Source of the DNA: a virus
DNA: 38,320 nucleotides
IMG/VR virus record: IMGVR_UViG_3300032304_000709
Span: 1-38,320 of that record
Strand: one strand, 5' to 3'
The number at the start of each line of letters is the position of its first letter. Position 1 is the first letter of the stretch. Shown one piece after another: positions 11,493 to 20,658 of this stretch. The translations under genes were made by a program, and so were the position numbers. The notes under the pieces are model-generated. The model was not told the DNA's origin, did no database searches, and saw nothing but the letters and a program-made list of their open reading frames with translations.

Positions 11493-11863
11493 TGGCTGTC
11501 AGGAAGAAGTCAAAAAAGCCTGTAAATACAGGTGTTTTTGTACCTAGTAAACCTGTACCCAAAGGTCGCCCAAGAATGACACGCCGTGGGCGTGTCTTCA
11601 CACCGCAAACAACATTAGACGCTGAAGCGATAATCAGAGAAGCGTGGACAGGCGAGTGTTATGATGGTCTAGTGGTGTTAACTTGTGAGTTCTCTCCTGA
11701 GGGCACACGCTTTACTGTTAATCCCGTATCAGATAAAACAACAAAGCCAAGCAAATTGCGTGGCGATTTGGACAACTATGTAAAACTACTAATGGACGGG
11801 TTGAACGGTGTGGCATGGCTAGACGACAAGCAAGTAGTGACGATAATAGCAGTAAAAAGATGA
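11492..11863 (+). CDS. rusA: RusA-family Holliday junction resolvase
   Basis: 123 residues. The N-terminal basic region has [16 protein letters not shown], and the core [16 protein letters not shown] (about 89-104), then AWLDDKQVV, is the RusA signature: three Asp around an N-x-x-K segment, followed by DD. RusA dimers cut four-way junctions formed during replication and recombination and may debranch DNA before packaging. The start shares an A with the stop of the peptidase gene, and its stop overlaps the next start (ATGA). Length is normal for the family. Confidence 0.9.
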   Translation: MAVRKKSKKPVNTGVFVPSKPVPKGRPRMTRRGRVFTPQTTLDAEAIIREAWTGECYDGLVVLTCEFSPEGTRFTVNPVSDKTTKPSKLRGDLDNYVKLLMDGLNGVAWLDDKQVVTIIAVKR

Positions 11864-12324
11864 ACCCGAATAACTCCGACTATGATATTCCCGAACGGAG
11901 ATTTGATTGGCAAACAGACTTAAAGTTTGGCAAGAAGGGTGAATCATTAGTAGAGGATTTTCTAAACACAATCAGCGAAGGTGCGTTTGAAGTTAAGACA
12001 GACCGATATCGCAACGGTCGCATGGTTGTGGAAATGGAACAAAACCCTAGATTAAAGAAAGATGAGAATGGCAAACCGTTTTGGAAACCCAGTGGATTAC
12101 AAGTTACAAAAGCAAAGTGGTGGGTATATGTTTATACGCTTGATGGTGCGTTCGTTATTGTTTCCGTTCCACGCCTTAAGAGGTATTTACAGGCGAATAG
12201 TGAGCGGTTTAATAGCAAGAAGTATAAACAATTCGCTGTCCGTTCAGGCAACCCGTCAGCAGGATTCCTCCTTGAACCCGAAGATGTAATGGACATGATG
12301 ATTAATAAGGCGTATGATGAATAA
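11860..12324 (+). CDS. PD-(D/E)XK nuclease-like protein
   Basis: 154 residues from ATG 11860, chosen because it overlaps the RusA stop as ATGA; a start at 11815 would lie deep inside the RusA gene. [15 protein letters not shown] (Glu28), [12 protein letters not shown] (Glu44-x-Lys46) and VVEMEQN (Glu58) give the E, (D/E)-x-K pattern of a PD-(D/E)XK core of VRR-NUC or resolvase type. It could act in DNA repair, junction processing or degradation of host DNA. The C-terminal part ([20 protein letters not shown]) is basic. Confidence 0.7.
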   Translation: MNPNNSDYDIPERRFDWQTDLKFGKKGESLVEDFLNTISEGAFEVKTDRYRNGRMVVEMEQNPRLKKDENGKPFWKPSGLQVTKAKWWVYVYTLDGAFVIVSVPRLKRYLQANSERFNSKKYKQFAVRSGNPSAGFLLEPEDVMDMMINKAYDE

Positions 12325-12694
12325 GTGGAACGCACCGAAATCGTTTAACGATTTCCCCGACCAACAATCACCAGCAAATTATATGCAGGTTGACGAGGAC
12401 ATAGAATGGTTAATGCAACCACTTGTGTACGAGAACCCTGAAAAGGAATCGTTAGAGTTGTCGGAACTGATGTCAGAAGTTTTGATGTCACTTGACGATG
12501 TTGACCGAGAGATGCTACAGTTAATCTACTATGAACGAAAAACCTTTCAAGAAGCCGCCCAAGAAATGGGTATCAAAGCGAAGTCACATGCTTGGCGTAA
12601 AACCAAATCCGCTTTGGACAAGTTTGCTGAAGCAATCCAGAGTAACCCACAGATTATGGAAATATTAAACAACAAATACGACTTGGAGGACTAA
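12314..12694 (+). CDS. Sigma-70 region 4-like HTH protein
   Basis: 126 residues; ATG 12314 overlaps the previous gene, and a second ATG at 12317 is an equal option. The segment SLDDVDREMLQLIYYERKTF, then QEAAQEMGIKAKSHAWRKTK (about 55-95), follows the sigma region 4 pattern that binds -35 DNA. Regions 2 and 3 are absent. Proteins of this form can act as phage transcription regulators that redirect host RNA polymerase, possibly to the structured-leader or late promoters. It could also be a general HTH regulator. It is near the end of the early block, a suitable place for a late-gene switch. Confidence 0.7.
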   Translation: MMNKWNAPKSFNDFPDQQSPANYMQVDEDIEWLMQPLVYENPEKESLELSELMSEVLMSLDDVDREMLQLIYYERKTFQEAAQEMGIKAKSHAWRKTKSALDKFAEAIQSNPQIMEILNNKYDLED

Positions 12695-13206
12695 TGAAAA
12701 ACAGTCACAAAAAAATTCAACGCTTTAAGAACTTTAATGAGGCAGCGGAATCTGCGTTATGCCACTTAGAGGAACTTGCGCAAAAGGTTGTATTAGAAAA
12801 GAAACCATTTGAATCAGTAGAGAAATATATCAGCAAGTGGATTAAGTTAATGTCAGAGAACAGTCGTCACCACCGTGACGACCTAGAACTAGCAACATCT
12901 GTAATCAAACACGCTGGCGCATGTGCAATCAAAATCCTAGAAGCAGACAACAAATACAACCATGAAGAAATCGTGGCACTAGTATGCAAGAAGCAACACG
13001 ACTACGGACATAACAACATTACAAATTTTGGTGTAGTTGGTGTAAGTATTCGTATCTGCGACAAGATTGCACGAATAGAGAACCTCAAGAAAACTGGTTC
13101 GCCAAGCAATGAATCATTACTGGACTCATACCTAGACATTATCGGCTACTCAATTATAGCACGGATGCTGGAAGAACAAACATTCAGACTCAAACTAGCA
13201 AGTTAA
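12694..13206 (+). CDS. DUF1599 / nucleotide modification-associated domain 1 (Nmad1) protein
   Basis: 170 residues. The C-terminal half, with KKQHDYGHNNITNFGVVGVS, then RICDKIARIENL and SLLDSYLDIIGYSIIARMLE, matches the DUF1599/Nmad1 pattern (kq.DYg..ni..fg..g...R..DK..Rl.nl........es..D...Dl.gYa.i). The family is linked by gene neighbourhood to modified-nucleotide metabolism in phages and resembles all-alpha NTP pyrophosphatases (MazG-like). A nucleotide clean-up role is inferred. The N-terminal 90 residues are an extra helical segment. No base-modifying enzyme was recognised in this genome. Confidence 0.75.
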   Translation: MKNSHKKIQRFKNFNEAAESALCHLEELAQKVVLEKKPFESVEKYISKWIKLMSENSRHHRDDLELATSVIKHAGACAIKILEADNKYNHEEIVALVCKKQHDYGHNNITNFGVVGVSIRICDKIARIENLKKTGSPSNESLLDSYLDIIGYSIIARMLEEQTFRLKLAS

Positions 13207-13207
13207 C

Positions 13208-13357
13208 ATGGAAAAAAAATTAGACATCAAAAAACTTAAACAACAATTAGAACTATTGGAAATAGAACTGGAATGTGCTGGCTCACCATTAACACACATA
13301 CGCCGAGTACACGACATAGAAACATCAATCAAATGGCTGGAGAAACATGTCCGATGA
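13208..13357 (+). CDS. 49-residue helical peptide
   Basis: It begins one base after the preceding stop and ends 11 bases inside the next gene. The N-terminal 25 residues (MEKKLDIKKLKQQLELLEIE) have a heptad-like pattern for a coiled coil, followed by CAGSPLTHIRRVHDIETSIK. No family recognised. It is likely real because of tight packing and clean codon phase. Confidence 0.5.
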   Translation: MEKKLDIKKLKQQLELLEIELECAGSPLTHIRRVHDIETSIKWLEKHVR

Positions 13358-13592
13358 AGGTTTTGACCCAGACGACATAGACGAACTAGAAGGTCTGTTC
13401 ACCGAAATAGTATCTGACAACGAAGATGGCTTCGTCATGGAGTTCATCATCTCTGTCCTTGCCGCCAAAGAACTTATAGACTTATGGGAACAAGCAGAAC
13501 TAGGTGACTATGATGCCCAACAGGCATCATGGCAAGAGTACACCAAGATTATTATGAAACTAGAAAACGCTGTTTACGGCGTGGACGAGTAA
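13347..13592 (+). CDS. Acidic 81-residue protein, last gene of the rightward block
   Basis: Very acidic throughout (MSDEGFDPDDIDELEGLFTE, VSDNEDGFVMEFI) and helical, with no recognised family. Small acidic phage proteins can mimic DNA or inhibit host enzymes, but this one has no specific mark of that. It overlaps the preceding gene by 11 bases, and its 3' end overlaps the convergent giant gene by 19 bases. Confidence 0.6.
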   Translation: MSDEGFDPDDIDELEGLFTEIVSDNEDGFVMEFIISVLAAKELIDLWEQAELGDYDAQQASWQEYTKIIMKLENAVYGVDE

Positions 13593-16500
13593 TCTTTCTC
13601 AATACGGATTTGTTTTTCAATTTCCTGTTTCAGTTTATTGACATTAAAGTTCCGTGAGATAAGTTCAGATTCCTCTTGCTGTAGTCCAACACCACGATAA
13701 GGGATACCAAACCAGTTCCATACGCTACTAGCCCAGCGTTCGTTCAGGCTTTCCTTACCGCCAGTTCTACCACCAGTTAACCTGTTAATTTGTTGCAATG
13801 GAACCGCTGCCTGCTCAATGGCATAACTTACGCCAGCGTGCATTAGATAGTCGCCAGTTTCCTCATCACGGTCAATCAGACCATACATTTTCATGTCACG
13901 CAACAACTGCCAAATGTATTTCTCGTAGCCACGAACATCAGCGGTTTTCTTAAAGTTACCAACATCCAAACCAAGTTGACGCTTAGAAACAAAAAGTTCA
14001 ACAGGCACACGGACTATTGGGTTAACCTGACCCATAAGTTTAAGTGGGTTAAACAAACCTTCAATCTGTTGCTTCATGCGCATATGAGGTAGGTCAGGTG
14101 TTAGGAATGAACCCTTACCAATCTGCAATGGACTATAAGCCTTAATCCACTTAGGGATAATAGCGCCCTCGTCCTCAGGGGTTGTCGGGTCGTCTTCGGT
14201 GGCAGGCAAAGCCCGTTGAATCCTGTTGTACTCATAGTAAGCCTTAGGGCGGCTCATCATCTGTGTAATCTGCAACGGCACATTTCGGCTCGTCCAAATC
14301 CAAAACGGAATTGCTTTCTTAGCCAACTCGTCAAACGCAGACAAGTCACTATAGTCAAAGTGCACACGGCTAATGCGGGCTACCGCTTCCTCAACGGTAT
14401 GTCCCTGCCGAACAGAGTCCAAAGCCATAGGGATACGCAAAGCCCGTTCAACAAAGTCATTCTTGCTAGTAAACAAATTCAAATAAGGGTTATCGCCAAG
14501 TCTCCACTTGGCGGTTTTCTCATTCTTATCCATCCACTTAGTTACTTTCCAGCGTTCAACAACAGGCATAGCGTTATCGGTATTAACGCCACGGCTAGTG
14601 GCGTAAACAATTTCCATAACCTTATTTGCTTCCGCTACAGCAGCAGGATTGTTTAAGTCAATGCCAGCCGCTTCCATCCATTTGCCCCACGAATTGCCAG
14701 CCTTACGCCAGTTCGCTTCATTACGCAAAATTGGTCCTTGTGCGCTAGCCCACTTAGTGCCTTCAATAATATGACTAGTGGTTACACCATCAGCATAATT
14801 CATAAAGGTTCCGCTATAACCGTTACGAACCAGGAAGCCCATAGTGTTAGTAACATATTTCTTCCAGTAACCTTGAACACGACCAATAGCCTTGCCGAAC
14901 TCTTTAAGTTCATCGTCGCTTTGCAACTTAGCAAGGTTTGGTTTCCAGCGTTCCAACACCTCTGACGGCATCTGAACGCCCAATGACTTAAGGGCTTCCC
15001 AACCCTTGTCAGCGGTTTCATATATATATCTACCGCCTTCCCAGCCCATAGACACAATGGCGGCTTCCATGTTCATGTCAACAAGTTCGGAATCAATCTT
15101 AGCCAACGCAACCTCGTCAGCCAACAGAATTTTAACAACCCTGTCATATGCGTCCCTGACCGCTGGGTCTTCAATTAAAGAACTATTAGCCAACAGTTTT
15201 TCTGTTTGACGAACCCAAGCCGCATTAGCGCCAGCGCTAAGCCCTTGGTCTGGAATGGTTTGCAAATGCAAAACCATGCCAGCAATCTCGTCAACAAGTT
15301 TCTGTTCAAACTCTGGAGTCCAATCAGCCAAAGCCTTAACATTATCAAAGGCAACAAGCATACGGCTAGTCACATCTAAAGAAGCCACATCCAATGCTTC
15401 AACGCCGAACTCCCGTTCTGTCGTTGCTAAAACCTCATCATCAATAGCCTTATATGCTGCTTCAATTTGGTCTTCAAGTTTAGCCATTTTGTTACGGGCA
15501 ATGAAAGCAGGATACTGCTTTCCATTAACCGTAACCATATCCTCGGTAATGTTCTTAGCCAATGTTTGTACTTCAATTGTTTTCTCAACACCAAACAACT
15601 GGTCTTCAAGTTCACGCCTAGCGGCTTGAATAACTTCAACATCAACACCGTCCTGTATAAGCATGTCAGCATTTTCAATTAACTGCAAGCGTGACATTTC
15701 TGTGGTGTTATCCAAAACGCTATTTGCCATAGTGTTATCTTTAACGAACTGTACTTCATCATAGAAGTTGGTTCCAACCTGTGGGGTTGGAGTAGAAGCA
15801 TGTTGCAACACAGCCCACTCGCTTGACGGTGTATCATCAAACACTGCTTTAGCAGGGACAAGAATACCGTCAAAGCCTTCTTGGTCAGCAACATCAATCA
15901 GCGATTGGAACCATTCGTTAATAACTGACCGTGATACCGCATCAGCGTTAGGTGCATCAAGTGACGCAATAACATTATAGTTAGCGTCCTTAATCATGTT
16001 AAAGAACTGCTCAACCTGCCTGTCGGTTAGGTCAACACCTTCCTCAATAGCGTCCTCAACAACCTGTCGGAACTGCAAAAACCCGTCAAGCAACATAGCC
16101 TTCTCAGGGTTTGTTTGCCACATCAAATCGTCAACAACACCACTTTCCATAGCATCATCAACAACGCTATTCCAAGTCATGTCTGGCACACCAATCCTGC
16201 CCCAAGAATAACCAAACTCGTAAATAGTGCTTGGGTCGTCCACGACAGCAAGCATATGGTCAGTTGTTCTGAAGTCAACTAACTGCTCTTCAGGTATAGC
16301 ATGACGCATTAAAGCGTCATCCATTTGCCTAAATGCACCAGCATCGTTATATGGTGCCATAGTAGTCCACATTTGGAACGGCATAGGTTCACCCTCAACA
16401 GGCGCAAAACCAAACAACACACCCTTATCAGAATATGATGCACCTTCACGGACAGAATCTAACTCGTCAAAACCATCAATCTGTGCACGCACAGTACTTA

Positions 16501-18907
16501 AGCGTTCATCAATCCAACGCAACTTCTGAATGTTCTCAGAAGTCTTGGGGGTGGTTTGCAACATCTCAACTAAGCGTGCCTCGGTCTGCCTAAGAGCAGG
16601 TATCTCATGGCTTGTTACAGTAGCGCCGCCGTTAATAGCACGGCTAATGCGTTCAGCAATCCATTCAACAGGCTTATCAACAAGTTCAGAACCATCAGAT
16701 TCAGGGAACTCCGCAAAGTACATTTGCTTCAAACGCTGACCAGCGGAGTATCGTTCAGCACCACCATTGATAATGGCTTCACGCAAGTTATGCGCCTCAG
16801 CCAAAATACCAGCATGTGCATCCGCCCACTGTCCACGCTGTTGAGCAGTCAAGTTCATAGCAAAAGTCCGTGACTCCTCCTGCCTACGAATAATCTCAGA
16901 CAGTTCATCAACAACACTAAGCAACTCTGCGTCAGCAACCTGCTTATTCATGAAGCCACCCTCAAGTGCTTTGGTCGTCAGACCAATAACTTCACGCAAC
17001 TCTTTAGCAACATCACCTTTAATCTTTGTTGTGCCAACACCAACACGAACACGCATGGCGATAATGTCACGAATACGACCAAGTTTAGTTATGTCGTCAC
17101 GCAAACTTGCAAGCAAGGTTGCGTCTGGAATAACATCTTTGATAAGCAATGGCTTAATAACATCTGGACCATAGTTGAACATGTTGTCAACAAAACGCAA
17201 GCGGGAGTGCGCACGAGCCACGCTATTAGCGTAACCTTCTGTAATGATACGCAAATCTTCTTCAAAGAAGTTTGCTCGTGGCAAACCTTCTGCTTCAAGG
17301 AAATCACCATAAATCTTGTTAATTTCCGATATGCTACCATGTTGAAGTTTTGTGCCTAGGAAGTCTTCACCAGCCGTATATTTACGGAACTGCAAAGGAC
17401 CAGAACCCTCAACAACATCGTTCTTTGTCAAGTCAAAGAACTTCTTTATTTTACCACCAGCACCAAAGATGTCTTCACGAGCAGCAGGAGTTAACTGGTG
17501 ATAAATGTAATCGTCCAGCATGGACAAATCGTTAATGTTAATGTCACGGGTTTTAGCAAGTCTTTGTACTGCGTCACCATATCGTGAGTAAATCATGTCC
17601 TGCCATGCAATATATTTTTCAACAATTTCTGAAGCAGTACCGCTTAAGGACGCACGAATAGTTGGTGATTCAACGGCATGAACAATACTTGGAATTGATG
17701 TGTCGCCAGCCTCTTCAGCCAATCCTAACAAATTCAAATGTTCTTCTGACTCGGAATCAATGACTCGGCGCATCCATTCCAAATGTCCACGAGCAACAGT
17801 GCCACTAGATTTTTCCGCTAATGGCACAAGCCATTTGCTATCAAACCTATTCATTGCACCAGCACGGAACAAACCTGCTTCCACAGCAGGTTTCATTGAT
17901 TTACTGGTAAGAACTCTTTCTACCTTAGCACCATATTTAGAGCCAAATACAACATCACCAATATTGGCACGGGCAGCACCACCAGTATAACGCCACGCCC
18001 TAGCCAAACCATCAGTATAAGGAAGTTCCTTACCAGCCCACTTAACACCAAGGAAAATGTTTTCAGCCTCACGAATGTGTTTAGGGATTTCAACTGGACC
18101 ATAACGAGCAATGTTGCCCAACAACGGTTTAAGTTCAGGATACTTAGTAATCAAAGGAATCATACGATTGGATAACGCCAATCGTCCAGCCTTAGATGAC
18201 ACGCTAGCACCCATTGTCATATAAGTTAATGGGTCAAAAACAACACCAGAAGCAAGTTCAACAACAAGGTTCTCGTCAGCCTTACCACCATTATACCAGT
18301 TGTCACGACCAATAGCCCACGACCTATCGGTAACCTTATCAGAGAACTCTTCAACACTAGCCTTAACAGGAACCCACTCACCGTTCTTATCACGACTCTT
18401 TAATACAATTTTTTGTCCGCCACCAGTTTGTGGCATAAATAACTGACCAATACCTTCGGTTGCTTCAACAGCCGCAGCCTGACCAGTACGAATAATGTCT
18501 TCACTAATTTGAAGTGCAGGTTTACCAATATACTTCTTAAACGGATTAACAACAGTTGATTGCAACGAATTCTGGATAAACCCAGTAATGTTCTCACCCT
18601 TCTGGGTTTTAAGAATATCAGCAGCCCACTTACGCTTATCAGCCTCGGACAAGTTAGGGTCATTCATAACCTTTTTAGTTAACTTATCACCACTAGTGCG
18701 CAACTGACGCATAGCCTTGTTGACTGCTATGTCCTCATCGCTTATACCAGAAGCAACTCCAACCTGTTTTGTTTTGTCGGCATACTCCGTTATAACCGTA
18801 ACACCAAAAGAGTCAGTCCAAGTTTTGTTGCCGTCCTTGTCTATGCCAGCACCAAACTCTTGCGAGTCTGTTCCAGTAATCTTGCTAAATGGTGATTTAC
18901 GAATCAT
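13574..18907 (-). CDS. Giant internal virion / ejection-type (polyvalent-like) protein, 1777 residues
   Basis: The largest gene, last in the leftward block. The N-terminus is hydrophilic. Residues about 200-250 contain a hydrophobic helix (ELASGVVFDPLTYMTMGASV), and most of the rest is helical. Near residues 1515-1540 the sequence RVHFDYSDLSAFDELAKKAI, then PFWIWTSRN, matches a conserved stretch I associate with very large phage virion proteins carried in podovirus particles. Residues about 825-1040 look like a separate globular domain ending GFDGILVPAK...EWAVLQ, reminiscent of ADP-ribosyltransferase-like domains in polyvalent proteins; this is tentative. Such proteins are probably injected with DNA. 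No lytic transglycosylase motif was found in it. The start has AGGGAC upstream. Confidence 0.7.
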   Translation of the reverse strand: MIRKSPFSKITGTDSQEFGAGIDKDGNKTWTDSFGVTVITEYADKTKQVGVASGISDEDIAVNKAMRQLRTSGDKLTKKVMNDPNLSEADKRKWAADILKTQKGENITGFIQNSLQSTVVNPFKKYIGKPALQISEDIIRTGQAAAVEATEGIGQLFMPQTGGGQKIVLKSRDKNGEWVPVKASVEEFSDKVTDRSWAIGRDNWYNGGKADENLVVELASGVVFDPLTYMTMGASVSSKAGRLALSNRMIPLITKYPELKPLLGNIARYGPVEIPKHIREAENIFLGVKWAGKELPYTDGLARAWRYTGGAARANIGDVVFGSKYGAKVERVLTSKSMKPAVEAGLFRAGAMNRFDSKWLVPLAEKSSGTVARGHLEWMRRVIDSESEEHLNLLGLAEEAGDTSIPSIVHAVESPTIRASLSGTASEIVEKYIAWQDMIYSRYGDAVQRLAKTRDININDLSMLDDYIYHQLTPAAREDIFGAGGKIKKFFDLTKNDVVEGSGPLQFRKYTAGEDFLGTKLQHGSISEINKIYGDFLEAEGLPRANFFEEDLRIITEGYANSVARAHSRLRFVDNMFNYGPDVIKPLLIKDVIPDATLLASLRDDITKLGRIRDIIAMRVRVGVGTTKIKGDVAKELREVIGLTTKALEGGFMNKQVADAELLSVVDELSEIIRRQEESRTFAMNLTAQQRGQWADAHAGILAEAHNLREAIINGGAERYSAGQRLKQMYFAEFPESDGSELVDKPVEWIAERISRAINGGATVTSHEIPALRQTEARLVEMLQTTPKTSENIQKLRWIDERLSTVRAQIDGFDELDSVREGASYSDKGVLFGFAPVEGEPMPFQMWTTMAPYNDAGAFRQMDDALMRHAIPEEQLVDFRTTDHMLAVVDDPSTIYEFGYSWGRIGVPDMTWNSVVDDAMESGVVDDLMWQTNPEKAMLLDGFLQFRQVVEDAIEEGVDLTDRQVEQFFNMIKDANYNVIASLDAPNADAVSRSVINEWFQSLIDVADQEGFDGILVPAKAVFDDTPSSEWAVLQHASTPTPQVGTNFYDEVQFVKDNTMANSVLDNTTEMSRLQLIENADMLIQDGVDVEVIQAARRELEDQLFGVEKTIEVQTLAKNITEDMVTVNGKQYPAFIARNKMAKLEDQIEAAYKAIDDEVLATTEREFGVEALDVASLDVTSRMLVAFDNVKALADWTPEFEQKLVDEIAGMVLHLQTIPDQGLSAGANAAWVRQTEKLLANSSLIEDPAVRDAYDRVVKILLADEVALAKIDSELVDMNMEAAIVSMGWEGGRYIYETADKGWEALKSLGVQMPSEVLERWKPNLAKLQSDDELKEFGKAIGRVQGYWKKYVTNTMGFLVRNGYSGTFMNYADGVTTSHIIEGTKWASAQGPILRNEANWRKAGNSWGKWMEAAGIDLNNPAAVAEANKVMEIVYATSRGVNTDNAMPVVERWKVTKWMDKNEKTAKWRLGDNPYLNLFTSKNDFVERALRIPMALDSVRQGHTVEEAVARISRVHFDYSDLSAFDELAKKAIPFWIWTSRNVPLQITQMMSRPKAYYEYNRIQRALPATEDDPTTPEDEGAIIPKWIKAYSPLQIGKGSFLTPDLPHMRMKQQIEGLFNPLKLMGQVNPIVRVPVELFVSKRQLGLDVGNFKKTADVRGYEKYIWQLLRDMKMYGLIDRDEETGDYLMHAGVSYAIEQAAVPLQQINRLTGGRTGGKESLNERWASSVWNWFGIPYRGVGLQQEESELISRNFNVNKLKQEIEKQIRIEKDYSSTP

Positions 18908-18920
18908 ATGTCCCTACTTA

Positions 18921-20069
18921 TTACTTAGTTGTTTTCTTCTTACCAAATGCCTTAGCCAGAGCAGGGAAAGCCTGCTCGGCGGTTTTACCAGACTTCTTGG
19001 CATCAAAGTTCGGATTCAAAGCCTTAACAGCCTCAGCGAAGTTTGCATACTGCGAAGGTGCTGTTGCAACAGACTGTGCACGGGCTTCTTTAGAACCAGC
19101 CTTAGGCATTGGACCAGTCTCCGCAATAGTCGTAGCACGAATTTTTGCAGCCTCATTAAGAAGTTTCTGAATCTCCGCATCACTAGTGCTTTGAGCAGAC
19201 GCTTGTTCTTGAGCAATTTTATCCAACTGCGACTGATAATCGGAACCCAAACCAGTACTAATCTGTGATTTCTTAGTAGCCAAATTCTGCAAAGCAGCCT
19301 GCAAGGCTTGCGCATTAATGTTCTGTGTAGCACCTTCAAAGTTTTGTTGACCCAGATTCAACTGACCCATAGCCCACTTCTGCAAATCGCTAGTAGCACC
19401 AGCAGTCTGTTGAGCCAAAGCAGTAGCAGCCTGAACCGCTTCTGTCCCCGCACCTTGTTGTTGCAAAGAAGCCAACAAAGGATTCTCAGCAACATTAAGT
19501 TGCGTTACAGGAGCAGTATAAGCGGTACTTGGCTTAAACGATTTAAGATATTCGGTAGTTGCATTCTTCACAGCCTTCTCAGCCAAAGCAGTATCATCAA
19601 CAACCTGTTGCAACATCAAATCCAAACGCTCCTTGGCGGTTGTTTGCATACCACCATACAAACCGCTGATACGCTTATCAGCGGCTTCCTTCTGCGTTTT
19701 AGCACTAGACTCTAGGAATGTTGCACTTGACTCACCAGCAGCCCGTGCCCGTGCAGTTTCCAAATCTTTCTTAGCCTTATCAGCAGCCTTTGCTGCTGCG
19801 CCATCAACCTTAGCCTGTTCACCCTCATACTTAGCCTTAATCTCAGCGTTAATACCCTTAGCAACCTCAATCTGATTAAGATAAGGTTCCATGAAGTTAG
19901 GGTTATAATCTGCTTTACCTTCGGCAACTGCTTTCTGATGGTCAACAAAAGCCTGATTACCAGTCTTAAGAATACCAGCAATATCAATATACGCAGGGTC
20001 CTTGGTATAGTCACCAGCCTCTCGTGGTGAATTCCATTGAAACTTGCCGTTAATCATTACCCAACTCAT
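18921..20069 (-). CDS. Ala/Gln-rich helical internal virion protein
   Basis: 382 residues with long Ala-, Gln- and Lys-rich helices (AKVDGAAAKAADKAKKDLET, ALAQQTAGATSDLQKWAMGQ) suited to coiled coils, after an N-terminus starting MSWVMINGKFQWNSPREAGD. The C-terminus is basic (FGKKKTTK). It lies between a smaller Arg/Gln-rich protein and the giant protein, the usual place of podovirus ejection proteins that form a conduit across the envelope. The name is by context and composition; no domain family is recognised. An AAGGAG ribosome site precedes ATG 20069. Confidence 0.6.
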   Translation of the reverse strand: MSWVMINGKFQWNSPREAGDYTKDPAYIDIAGILKTGNQAFVDHQKAVAEGKADYNPNFMEPYLNQIEVAKGINAEIKAKYEGEQAKVDGAAAKAADKAKKDLETARARAAGESSATFLESSAKTQKEAADKRISGLYGGMQTTAKERLDLMLQQVVDDTALAEKAVKNATTEYLKSFKPSTAYTAPVTQLNVAENPLLASLQQQGAGTEAVQAATALAQQTAGATSDLQKWAMGQLNLGQQNFEGATQNINAQALQAALQNLATKKSQISTGLGSDYQSQLDKIAQEQASAQSTSDAEIQKLLNEAAKIRATTIAETGPMPKAGSKEARAQSVATAPSQYANFAEAVKALNPNFDAKKSGKTAEQAFPALAKAFGKKKTTK

Positions 20070-20078
20070 AAATACTCC

Positions 20079-20516
20079 TTACGCACCATATTCTTTCAAC
20101 GCTACAGCCGCATTAAAAATGTTTTGTTGTTTAGCCAAACGCAACTGCTGCAAATAAGCATCCAAGTCTGCTGTCTGGTCAGCCTCAAGTTGGCTCAAAC
20201 GATTAAGTTCATCCTGCAACGCTTGCGTTGCGGCACCGACATCTGTTTGCATTTTAGCCGCATACTTTTCCAAACCTGCACGCTGAATACCAGACGCAAT
20301 ATTCGGACCAGCCAAACCACGCTTACCATACTCAGCCATCTTAGGTTGAAAACCCTCAGTATATTGTCTAGTTAAGTCAGCGATGCCACGCTCACCACGC
20401 ATCTGACCCAGCGTTGCAGCCTGCTGATTAGCAATAGATTGTTGAAATCTACGACGGCGTGCAGTAGCCTCAGCCAAACCGTAATCACCATAAAATGTAC
20501 TAGCCAAATCACTCAT
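20079..20516 (-). CDS. Small Arg/Gln-rich virion protein (putative)
   Basis: 145 residues: MSDLASTFYGDYGLAEATAR, then ARRRRFQQSIANQQAATLGQ, with further helical Ala/Gln segments (QLEADQTADLDAYLQQLRLA). It resembles small internal proteins encoded beside the tail nozzle in podoviruses of aquatic origin. Function is inferred from position only. Confidence 0.6.
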   Translation of the reverse strand: MSDLASTFYGDYGLAEATARRRRFQQSIANQQAATLGQMRGERGIADLTRQYTEGFQPKMAEYGKRGLAGPNIASGIQRAGLEKYAAKMQTDVGAATQALQDELNRLSQLEADQTADLDAYLQQLRLAKQQNIFNAAVALKEYGA

Positions 20517-20519
20517 ATG

Positions 20520-20657
20520 TTACTTCTTTGTCTTTTCTAGTTCTTCAATTCTTTTATTTAAACGCTCAATCTCTGCCTGTAATGAAACAAAAATATTTTG
20601 CAAAGTATCTTTGTCAACACTTTTTAATACCGCAACTTCAGTTAACCTAAAAGCCAT
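20520..20657 (-). CDS. 45-residue coiled-coil peptide
   Basis: The ATG at 20657 overlaps the region just after the nozzle gene stop (20659) with AGGGG upstream. The sequence runs MAFRLTEVAVLKSVDKDTLQ, then NIFVSLQAEIERLNKRIEEL and a basic end (EKTKK). The C-terminal half is a clear heptad coiled coil. It fills an otherwise empty 142-bp space in the operon, so it is probably a real gene. No family is known to me. Confidence 0.55.
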   Translation of the reverse strand: MAFRLTEVAVLKSVDKDTLQNIFVSLQAEIERLNKRIEELEKTKK

Positions 20658-20658
20658 A

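Noticed and set aside
14216-14656. Plus-strand open frames across 13.6-18.9 kb and other virion genes
   Set aside because: All lie antisense to a single uninterrupted minus-strand gene, lack ribosome sites and show no family wording.
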